From positions 1 to 20,172 of IMG/VR virus record IMGVR_UViG_3300042327_000882: a DNA stretch of 20,172 nucleotides. One strand, written 5' to 3'. A program made the position numbers and the translations under genes. Under the pieces are notes generated by a model. The model was not told the origin of the DNA and did no database searches. It saw only the letters and a program-made list of their open reading frames with translations. Positions 7,956 to 19,900 of this stretch are shown here, in pieces. The DNA is from a virus. Position 1 is the first letter of the stretch, and the number at the start of each line of letters is the position of its first letter.

Positions 7956-10900
7956 TTAAGGTAGCATCCTTCCTGGTGTAACGTTGCTGGTATCAAGAGT
8001 AAAATTGCTGGTATTGTATAATAGGTTCTTAGTATAAACACCTGCCAAGTTGCTAACTACTAATTCCCAGTTTAGAGTCGCTGGCGTTCCATCATCATAG
8101 TATTCGTCCCAAAGGATTAATGGCCATTCTGAAGATTTTACATATAACAATTCTAGAATCTTGATATCTACGAATGCGTTGAATAGTGCTATGTTTGATT
8201 CCGACAAGCCGTCTAACAAGTCTTCTTCGCCGTTTGAATAGTAGTAATAATTATTATTACCTGGCGATCTTTCAACCGACTTAAGAAGATTCAACAACGT
8301 AGCAAATTTTTGATAGATTACTTGAGTGCCAGAATTTGCTAAAGTATCACTATAAATTGAACCTTTAATTTTTTCTTCTATTAAGTTAGGATCTTTATTA
8401 AGATTGATAAATGTATTTCTTACAAATTGGACTATTGAATCAAGATCCTTAGATGGTATTCTATAGAATATAGATCCCATAACTCTGTCAAAAGAATCTT
8501 GTATCTGTGTTCCGAATCCATTATCGTATACGTTTGTGTCCTTTAGGTAATAGTCTGGGTTGTTTCTTTCTGCGCCAGCTGTAAAATCGTCCTGAGTAAG
8601 CGGCTTAACATCAAGTCTTGCATCTACTGCAGGAGCAACTCTTAATACAAAAAGCCTACCAATTAATGATTCATAAACATAAGATAAAGCTCTTCCACCA
8701 GGTGAAGTAGGGTCTATCCAAGATAAGGTTGCTGGGTCAGTATTTATAGGAATGTCTCCATAGTTAGGACCTCTTCCAACTAAGGGTCCAGTTCCACTTA
8801 TCTTGTTTATTTCTGCGGCGTTTATTCCTTCAAATCTTACTTTGAACGGAGCAGAACCTGGTCTTAGCACGTCTTCCACCATTAATGTGTCACCGTCAAT
8901 AAACTGTGTTACCTTGCAAACTACTTTGAAGAATTGGTTCATGCCTGCTTTTTCTGGCCCAATCCCAGAATACTTTATCACCTGTGCGTTTACTAGGGCG
9001 TTCTCGTAGCTGATATGTCTTACGAGATCTGAAATTTCTTTTTCTTTCCAACCAAGATTTTTCAAAAGATCATCAGTTCTTATGTGGCTATAGCCTTCTG
9101 GTGTTCTTATTAGTTTTCTAGAATTTACTCCCAATAATCCTGGTAATAGTGCTTTTGAATGGTACTTACCAACAACCATTCCTTGGTTATAAGAAAGGCC
9201 AGCATCCATTGGCTGCCCATTCTTTGTTAGGTACTGAACATAGCAGCCGTGTTGATCTAGTAAGTTATTTTTAATGTGGCTCCAGCCCGACCATGCTATA
9301 TCGCCGAACACTGCAGCTCCGGTTACACCAGCACCAACAACAGCTAGTAGAGGTAGTGCTGCTCCACCAGTAAGCACTGTTGCAGCAACTGCAACACCTG
9401 CTCCAAGAACTGTAGCTAATCCTGTTGTAACCATTGCGCTCACCATTGCACCTTGAGCTGTTGGGTCTTTGCCTTGTGAAGCTTGTGCAGAAGCTAACAT
9501 TTGTTGTTTTGCATCAGGCATTGCGTTTGCCGTAAAGTTTGCCATAACATCTTTAACTAAAGCAGAAGAGCCATGGGTGTATTGTACTCCGCCCATCATC
9601 TGAGCACTAAGCGCTTCGTTCAGTTGGTCAACAGAAACTTGTCCACCGCTTACTAAGCCAGTTCTACCATTGTTTGCAGCTCCCAGATAATATCTAGTGT
9701 CATTTCTTATTGTTTGTAAGCTCATCCAAGAGTTAAGCCAAGAAGTCATAAACCATCTAGCTGGGTCATTTATTGTGACTAAAGCATTGGGTGTTATAGA
9801 AGTTATGAATCCCATTTCTGGAGTAAAGTGATGCACAACTTGCTCTACTTCAAATATACCGTACATTCTTTCGTAAACGTCAGCTAAATAAACCAGGTCA
9901 TGAGGTCTTATGTCTGCGTTGCCCACTATAACAAGTTCGCCAGTATAAATATCTTTTATGTTTTCTTTCAAATGGGACAAAGCTACACGTCTTGCCGTTA
10001 ATTCATCTGCTGAACCACTGGCCGCTTTTGATATACCTCTAAATGTTTCGAATGGATGGAACATAGGATGCAAAACTCCAAAGAAACCAGAGCCTCTTAT
10101 GTTGTCAAAATACAAACCAGTTTCTACAGTTTTTTCTACTTGTCTTTCAGAAGGCGCACCCTTGTCCAAAGCTACGGTTACTGGGTATTTGCCATCAGAC
10201 ACAGCAGTTATAACAGTTGCAACGTCATTTATATTTTCTTGTATCTTGTTTGAGATTATATGACCAAAAGAACTTAAGTAATGTATTCTCTGGAAAGGTT
10301 CTCTTACCTCTACTACTGGCTCGCCATACTCTCTAGTGAAAGGATTATCTACAGCTCTTAGTAAAGATCCTGCATTCCCCAAGGAATAGTAAATGCTGTC
10401 GTTTAATAGCTTATTCAAAACATTTGCTTGCTTATTAAGATTGTCTGCTTCAGCTAAACCATAGCCCATTTGTGCCATTGATAGCTTAAACATATTTAAA
10501 AGACCAGAAAGACCATCTGAAATAGCAGTAAAGTAAACACCAACGTTTTTATCCCAAAAATCTTTTCCATCTTGGAAAGCTGCTGTTAACCAACTTGTAG
10601 CACTGTCTCCTTCTTTGGCGTGCGCGACTAAAAATTCTTTAAATTTATCTGGGCTTTTTGCATAAGATGAGTTTGGGTCTATAAAGGCTTGCCAAGACTG
10701 GTATATTGGTGAAAAATCCCATTTTCCATCTGACCTTTTAAGGCCACCATTACCAATGTCACCCACCAAAAGAGGGTTAGATGACCAGTGCTTTAGCCTT
10801 CTGTTTGGCTTTAGAACAACCCAAGCTCTACTGTATGGGTCTGACCACATAACTTGTCTATACCAACCAACTATAAACAAATATAATTTTCTAGGAGTAT

Positions 10901-13900
10901 CTATTAGTCTCATGATTCTTATTGATTCGTCATTAACACCGTCCTTATTCTCGTCTCCTTGAACAATGCCTAGTTGTTTTCTTAAGGCTAATATATTTCT
11001 TCTTGCTGAATCGCTATCGGATTGATTCAAAACAGATGGATCAAAACCAAATGGATCAGGAGTTTTTCCGTCACTCATGGAACCCAAAATAAAACCGAGC
11101 AACCCTGCTAAGTAACCATACTTGATTCTGATACCAGTATCTATATCTTGGAATAAGCTAGTCGATTGTACTTTTATACTGTTATTGGCAATTGCAACTT
11201 TTACGCCGTTATCTAAAAATGTGTCCGCGCTAAAATTGATTGCTTCTTTAACTGCAGTTGCATCGATTGGATTTCCATCAGCGTCCTTGCCACCATAAAC
11301 GAATTGCTCCCCTAGTGTTCGACTAAATTCATACCTAGCGTCGCTTGCCGTATCCGTTCGCTTTTCTGGCGTTCCATCTGGACCAGCCCAAATAATCCCA
11401 TTTTCATCTTTGCCGATAGGACCAGCTTTTCCATCAAAATTTAATTCAGAATCTCTTGACTGCAAATCTTTTCCAGCACGTCGCTCACTAGTACTTATCG
11501 ATGATGTATACCTATTCATGATTGGGTCATTAGCAGACCCCTTGCCTGTTAGCAAGTTAATTATAAATTCAGGAAGCTTTTCTTCACTGTCTGGATCAAC
11601 TCCAAAAGTTTGCTTAAAAATAGCTTTTACCATTTTATCGTCATGGAATGTTACTCTAAAGAAATCCCATATTTCTCTAGCTTGAGATAATGTTCTTCCA
11701 TTACCAGCTATAACTCTTGTAGAAAGATTGTAATCCTCATCATAGTTAGCTCTAGAAGATTGGGATAGTTGAGGGTCACCAGTCTCATCAAAAACGTCAA
11801 CAAAATTTTCTCTCTTTATTGGGCTGTTGTCATCGTCTTTAAAAGTGCTTGTTTCTTTTTGAAGAACTTCGTAAAGATTGTCTTGAGAAATTTTTTCGTA
11901 TTCACCGTTAACAGCTGCCTTGAAGTACATCAGTGGGTTGCCACCGAATATCGCTTCTATAAATGAATCTTCTGCTGACTTAAAGTACAATTCACCGGAT
12001 TCTGGACTAAATAAATTTTTTGCTATAGCTTTATTATCACCTAAAACATCTTTTAGACTATCCGTGTCTTTTAGTATATCTGCTAAATAACCAAATGATC
12101 TATAAGACCTATGCTTGTCACCGTCTGATTCAAAATCGCCGCCTCCATTGGCTGATATTTCACCCATGCTAGTGAAGCTACTGCCATCATCTGCATCGTT
12201 GTAAACTGCTTTATTTATTCCATCTTTTGTACTAGAAAATCCAATAATGAAGTTGTCATCTGGTTGCCATTTATTGCCAGCTTGACTAGAACCAATTTCA
12301 AATCTTTTTGAAACTATAGCAGCATTTGGTATAACTCCTAATGGAAAATCATCTTCTACAAAAGTGAAGTAACATGATCTAGAGAATGGGATAACAGACA
12401 GACCGATAAAAGTTGTAGCATTGTCTTCTAGCCAAAATTTTTGATCTTGGTTGCCAAAAGCTAATTGTCCTAAAGCTTCTAATGTATTTTCTATATCCTG
12501 AGGATTATCTGGGTCTCCAAATTTTTGTTGTGAATCGTTATCAGTAAAATACTCAAACCCATATGAATATCTACTAGGGTTGCCTTCCCATTTATTGCCA
12601 CTATTTAAGATACCTAAATGGTAAGCCGCATCTGGTGATACTACCGCATCGACGAATACGTTTTCTGCATCGGTTATAGAGTTTGGATCGGCTGTACCGT
12701 CGCCAGTATTATCCATAGCGTTATCGTAGTATGTATTATCTCTAACTTCACCCCAAAGATAATAAGCTGGTCTTAGGCATACTGCGGTATTTGTTGTTGG
12801 GCTATAAACTAAAACTTTTCTATCCTTGTAATTCTTGACAGTACCATATTGGGCTAAATTAGCCTCGCCCATTGGAGTTACCCCATAGTTATAGTTGGAG
12901 TATTGTTTCTCAAAGCCTGTATTAATTTCACTATCCGTAGACCAATCTGGTTTATACGGCCATTTCATTGCTATATACCACTGCTCGTCTTCTGCTGTAT
13001 CTGGCATGCCCCATTCGGCGTATATGCCCCTATTACCGTTAAGTCCTTTTAGCTTTGATGATAAAGCTGCATTGTATTCAAAGCTACCAAACATGTACTT
13101 TGCAGTGCGGTCTCCATCGTATTCTGCATCTATTCCATCTATAAAAAGGTTTGAACTAGAATACGGATCTTTTTCGTAACCAGTTTGTGTTACTCTTGAG
13201 TTTGCATCAACTACTATCGATGGAAGTGGGACTCTTACTATGTTAAAGCCTGCGGTACTTGAATCTGAAGAATCCATAAAAGCAGTCGTTTGTAACGACA
13301 ATACAGTTTCCGGAGACTTGGTGAGCATCTCTTGAGTAAACTGGAATGCACCTGTTTTTATTCTATATGATATCTCATCAAGACCGTTAGATTTTTCGTT
13401 ACTCGGGTCTACTAATCCATCTGAAGTAAATTCAGCTGAAACTCTAAACTCAGCAGCTAGTATATTAAAATAATTTGCTCCTGCTGCGTAATTTAATGGA
13501 TGATCCTTAACGCCGGCGTCATCTTTTAGGTCAAGAGGATTACCGTCACCATCCGTATCACCTCTAATGAATTTGAATTTTTTTTCAGTATATCCAATTA
13601 ACGTTTTAACATTGAAATTAAATATATAACCATTATGCTTACCATCAAAAGAAGTAGTTTTTCTGTCAGTGAAATAAGGAAACTGATACCTGTATGGAAG
13701 TTGTGGTATTTGTTTGTGGGTATTCTTTATCTTATTTATATCCATTTCTGTTTCGCCTTTTTCCCCAAAAGGCAAATGGAAGCCGACGTTTACAATTCCC
13801 TTTGCAACTGGGAGTCTTGCAACAACTTCTCCCTCTTCAACAAAAAACATTCTTCTAGGATCCAAAAAGTTAATCAATTTTTTAGTATAACCATTAACTG

Positions 13901-16900
13901 GATCTTTTACCCAAGCAACTGGCTTGTATGAATCTGTGCCTTCGTTAATGCTTTTTATGGTTGCGATAGAAGTACTTAATGGTTCGAAGCCTTGCGCGAA
14001 AGCCTGTCCATCTTGCATTGGGCTTGACTCTTTGTTGACCTTGTCTAATATCTCTAACAGATCCTGGCCAGCTCTACTGTAAGTAGGGCCAGTGTCTTTG
14101 ATCCCTTTTTTGATTGCTGAATCAGGGTGCATAAAGCCAGTTGAGATAGGTACTACCCCTGAGGTGTATAGCCAATGCGGTTTGCCATAGAATACAGTTG
14201 ATCTATCTTCAAAAGGTCTTACCGCAACAATATAGTTTGGAAGAAGCTTTGCACACAATTGGAACATATCCCATACAGATCTCATGTATGTTTGGGCTCT
14301 GAAGGAAACTTCATCAAAACCAGGAACATCGTCATCTAACGATGAAACAAGTCCAAGCGTTTCAAAAACGCTAGCAGCTGCTCTTCCGTTAGTTACGCCC
14401 AGTAGACCCGTACCAAGAACTGCAGAACCTAAAACCGGCATTCCAGCAGCTACAGCTACGGCACCGGTTGCGGCCATCAATCCAGAAAGTATCTTTGCTG
14501 TGCCAACAGCCCCACTAGAGTCGTTCAACTTAGCTCCGTTTGCTAACTGCTGAGCTTCTGCTACCTTTATATTTTTAGTCATAGCTGTGCTCCAGTTTGC
14601 ATCACCTAATCTAGTCAAGTATGCTTTTCTGTCTGCCTGCATGCTACTGAACTCATCTGAGCCCATAGTTGAGGCAGTAGACCATCCGGCGTCTAAGTCT
14701 CCACCAAGGAATTGCGCTACACCCAGACCATTGCCTGGGTATATGTTTCTTTTAAATATTTCGTAATCTCTTTGTGTTGAAAGATTAGACATAAGAGTTC
14801 TCATGTGACCTAGGACAGGAGACCTCATAAAGCCACCTGCTGCCCCTGCGGTTATAGCTCCAAGTGGCCCACCAACTATTCCTCCTATAGCAGCAGATGC
14901 TGCTGTTATGCCAACGTCAACTCCATTATATGTTCCTGCAGTTGAATTCCATGCACCTTTAAGAAGAGAAGCTACAGAAGCTCCGTCATTGCTTACTGTA
15001 TCTATTGCGTTCTTAAATGCTGTTTTTAGTGCATCGTTTTTTTGTTTCTCAACGTCATTTAATGGTTCATATAATATGTTACCAAAATGTCTTATTCCAA
15101 ATTTATTTTCGGAAAAAATTGTTCCTCTAGTTGCATGGGCAAATGATTCCCTAAATCTAGATGTTCCCATTGACAAAAGTTTTACCATTAAGTCTCTAGG
15201 TTCTGATAAGAACATCCCAGTGTTTATACCGCCGTCTATTTTTCCACTGTCGCCTTTTTTATTAGCTGAGTTAATAATAGGGCTTAGTTCTATGGCGTCT
15301 GATTGTGCGGTGACTGTTACTATTTCGCCCATCTCTACGTTTGTTATGATTCCATTAAATACTGTTTGTAGCGAGTTTGGATTAGATCCATAGCCCACTC
15401 TTAGGTGAACTCTTACACCAGGCTTTAATCTTATGTTTTCTATGTCAACAACGTATTTGTTTTCATAATGAGCTCTTATGTTTCTCGACCTATTAAGAAG
15501 AGTGTCAACAATTGCAGAAAGATCTTCTGTCATTGAAGTTGTATCTTTTGGCTCGCCTGGATCAAATATTCTAGCAGATTCTTTTTGCGACAATTTAGAA
15601 TACATATTTGATACTCTAAATATTAAAGTGTCCCCTAATATATCTTCAGAGCTAACTACTGAAAAATCTATTATAGATTGTAGGCCGTAAAAATTATCAA
15701 AGATCTTTGTTCCGGCAAACCCGATGCCACCTTCATCTATTAACCACAACATATAAGTTGGATAAGCTCTTACCATTCTTCCGGATATGTCTCTATATGA
15801 TGTATCTATCAACATTTTTTCCCAATGCTTAGAAACGGCGTGCTGGCCACCCTTTGCGGCTGACACTGACTCAGCTTCTGCACCGCCTGCTGAGTAGGCA
15901 TTCTGATACTCAGAAAATGCTTTAGTGCTTATCTCTGGCATGTGTGAAGTAGTCAATGTTTTATCGGGAGTTTGTGAGTCGGAAACTTTTATAAAAGAAA
16001 TCTTTTCTGTTGTTTCATCATCTTCGTTCCATTGCGAAATTGACTTGGTAAGTTTGTCTATTTTTGCTTTTAAAAGCGGGTCTTTATTTCCGCTATCAAT
16101 ATCTTTTTGAACGTCTTCTTTTTGTTTTTTTAGATCATCAAGAACAGAAGATTTAATTCTTGATACATTGAACTTATTGTTCTGCATGTAGAATCTTCCA
16201 TCTTGTCTAGAAAGATAACCAAAGTTATAGCCCTGCGCGGTTTGTATCATCGCTGGGAGTTGCACTGAACTACCAGTAGTTGCAGCTGGTATAGCATAAA
16301 CTAGACCGTGGACGTAATCAAGCATTGAGTCAGTGCCCTCTACTCCTGCCATTAAATCATCTGGGTCTACGCTGACTTGTTTATCGTCCTCATTGCCTTG
16401 ATCAAACACAGCCTTAAGGGTCTCTTTAAGCTTTTCCTCAGTGCTAGAGGTTAACTCCCCAACTTTATATTCTCCCATAGGAACTGAGAACTGGGTATCG
16501 GTAAACAAGTATAACTTATCTTCTAATTCCAATGTTTCGACATAATCTAATGCAAGAGTTCTTTTCAAGGAAGAATACTTCTGCACTGCTTTATTAACTA
16601 TTCTGTACCCATCTGAAGGCTTTAGGGCGTTAGCGTCAACCCAAACCTTCAGTGCCTTAAAATCATTTTTTCTAAGAAATCCTATTATATCTGCTATATA
16701 TCTTTCATCGTTCTGATCCATTGTCTTTTGTTCGGATTCAGTAAGTTCTTTTTGGCTGTAATTAACTCTTACTTGGTTAGTCTCCTGTATGCTTTGGTTA
16801 ACTATAACATCTCTATCAAACATTTCAAAACTTCTGAAATAATAATCTGGGTCCATACAACCAACAACGTCACCCTCTTTACTGTAAACCTCAAGAGGCA

Positions 16901-19900
16901 AGTCTGGGTAGGCGTTGAACGATCCCCACAATTGCTTAATTCTTAAGAATGGGTTTTTCTTTGTGCCAAATTCGTCAACAAACTTTTGTTGTTGTTCAGA
17001 AGAAAGTTTTTCTCGTTTTTGTTGAAAAATATCAAAATCGACTAAAGTTAAGTTGACCTTATACACATGAGGAAAATTAGGTATTGTATCAACATTGTAC
17101 TTTAACGGAAGGACATACTTGACACCACACAAGGCAGTGATGATATTTTTTATACCAAGGAATCCTATAACACCTGCGGCATGCTCTAGTCTTGCTAGGC
17201 CGTTAATATGCTCAAAGATATTTCTTATTTTTATAAGTTCCGATTCACCGAAGACAGTCATTGATATATTAATGTAAGTATCTTTGCCACCTATGTGTTG
17301 GTAGGTTGGCTCTTCTTGCATTTGTATTTGCATCTTAGTTACATTGTTTCCGATGCTAACGCTTACCCCATCTACTATAACTTTTTCTTGATCCAAATCA
17401 ACTTGGATCATAGGGACTTCCCACTCTTTAAAGTTTGCTTCTTTTTTGTTAGCTGATTCGATAAATTCTCTTATAGGTCCAGACATAAAAAAGCGTTCAT
17501 ATAGAGTCTGATTGAAACCCTTTTTGAGTTCTTCTTTTACCTGTTGTCTTATAGCTTCTTTTGCTTGTTCGCTAGGATTAGAGGTCCCAATTCTTTGCAA
17601 CACCAGCTCTTCTATGAGCTGATTTAATAATCCATTACTACCATTAGCCTGCTGCTCAAGGTATCCACGCACGTATCTTAAATTGACGCTAGAATTTTCT
17701 TCTGTCTTAGAGCCTATAACCCAACCAGTTATGTCGTCAGAAGGAACAACAGTAGATTTCTTTAGTATATAATCTACGCCTCCAGGAGTTGTATACACCT
17801 TTGGGTTTTTAAGCATCCAGACCACTGCTAGATAATTGTAAACTTTTTCATTTATTGTGTCTTGTGTTTGACCAGACAATAATATATCTATTGCTGTGTT
17901 AACTTTTCTCTTTAAAGAAGGAGGGTAAGATGAATCTTGAGAAGTATTAATAACTGAATCAAGATCCCTTCCATAACCAGTTTCATTGATGTCAATACCT
18001 AGTCTATAAAGTACGCCATTCCATATGTTTCTTCCAGTATCATTTAATATTTTTTCTTGGTTGCTTCTAAAAGTGCTAATGTCTGGAGTAAATATTTTTG
18101 ACTGTACTCTTTCTGGCATGAATATCGATATGTTATTTCCAGTAGTCCAATCTTGAATTATGTTTGTTGTTAGTACAGAATCAATAATCTTGGCTGAATC
18201 GTTAGCTGTGTCTTTGTCTGTCTTTTCCAGGTCTTCGTTGTACCTATTCGTCAACCAATTATCCATCTCGCGGATCTGTGCCGTTGGGCTCTTGCCGTCG
18301 ATGTCTACTGGCTCTTGCGCCGTAATTTGTCCAAGCGGTCTTACTAAGAAGTCCTTGCTTACATAATCATCAAGCTGCTTAGCGGCTCTACCCATATAGT
18401 GCCTGTACTTGCCCCAATGCACTGCTTGGTTAAAGTCTTTTATCATCGGCAAAAACGGTTTATGGTTATAGCTTAACATTTCTAAGTCAACTATCAAGCA
18501 GAATGGGTAGCTAGGTATAGTAGATACGCTCATGTTAGTTAAGGCAACTCCGGTTATACCATGAACATTATTTATATAATGATTCTTTATCGGGATTATC
18601 GGAGAAGTTTTAAATGTCGCAACTAAGCCTCGAAGAGAAGATAGAAACTTATCTATTTTGTCTTCACTGTCTGTAGAAAAATCTATATTAAAATCTTTAG
18701 TTAAATCTATATTTGATGCATCAGTGATTGATATGCCCCAGATTTCTTCATAATTAGGGAAATAAAGTCTAAGATTTATTGATGTTTCTTTATACCCGGC
18801 GTTAAACTTAGGGCTATTCTTCTGTCTAATTGCACCACCAGTCAAAGATCCAGCCTTGAAAGCACTGTTAACAGATATGGAAACTGGTGGTACGTAAAAG
18901 TTTGAAGCTCCAATCCTAAGATGGAAAACATCTGGCGTTCTTGGTGGTATATTTGCCCTAACAGGGAACTGATCTAAGGCTTGTTGTATCCTGAGTCCTG
19001 TGTTTATCAAAGTCCATGCCGGCTTGAATATAGCGTTACCCTCTTCATCGGTACCAAAAGACTCAAACAGCATCTTGGCTACCTTGATTGGGTCATTTAA
19101 TGGGTCATCGATACTGCCGCCTGCGCCATTATTACTATAGTCTGCAGTTGCTGCTAACGCATTAAATAAGAATTGTGAAACACCTGGAAAATATTCATTC
19201 ATTTGCCAAGCCAATATAGGGTCTAGTAAAAGTGTGTTATAGACCCTTGATAAAATAGTCAACCACTGCAGATCCTCACCAAGAGGCGACGAAGCATTGA
19301 GCGCACTTTTTTCTAGTGTAGATTTATTAATATACCTTTTTTGTGCAAAAACTTGGATTTGATTTTTAAAAAATAATAAATCAATTAATCCTTTTTCAAC
19401 TAATTTAAAATAAAGATTTTTAAATAGAATGCCTCTGTCGCCTTGAGATTCTATTTTATCAAAGCCCTGACCTGGTTTTATTATCTCAAAAAAATCTTTT
19501 GGATCTGTTAAAGTTTTTCTATTTATAGCCTCGTCTCTAAAGGCGTAGTAAGTTTGGCCATCTTGCTTATAGCCAGAAAGATCTGCTTTGTTTGCAGGTA
19601 TCGACTTAGTCCCAGGCTTCATTAGAATCGTCTCTCGAACAGCCCCAATAGCAAATAAGCTTTCCCTTGCTTGCATCATAGGGTTTAGGTAGGATTCCCT
19701 TACCCATTGCTGAGCAATCATTGAAGGATTGTTTATGGCACTATTGTTGCTGGCTTGAATTATATCGTTAATGTCTTTTGGTATAATGTCGGTCTCTAAA
19801 GGACTTCTTACAAGACTTCCGTCTGAAGTTGCAATAGGGGTAACTAATGTAGCAAGATAAGTTTCAAACCATTGCTCAAAATCTGTTTTAGAAATAGTAT

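Noticed and set aside
8236-8264. Palindromic AATAATTATTATT run that looks like an operator or hairpin
   Set aside because: It encodes the Asn/Tyr run near the hub C-terminus (NNNYYYYSN) in frame, and AT-rich palindromes of this length are expected by chance here.
9274-9456. Ala/Pro/Thr-rich plus-strand frame that resembles a secreted linker
   Set aside because: It is the antisense of the Gly/Ala/Val-rich hydrophobic segment of the hub and has no ribosome binding site or neighbours on that strand.
14908-15393. A 161-codon plus-strand open frame opposite the giant hub gene
   Set aside because: It is antisense to the well-supported hub domain and its translation shows only low-complexity Ser/Phe/Pro content. 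Shadow frames like this arise from the codon bias of the real gene. The same applies to all other plus-strand frames.
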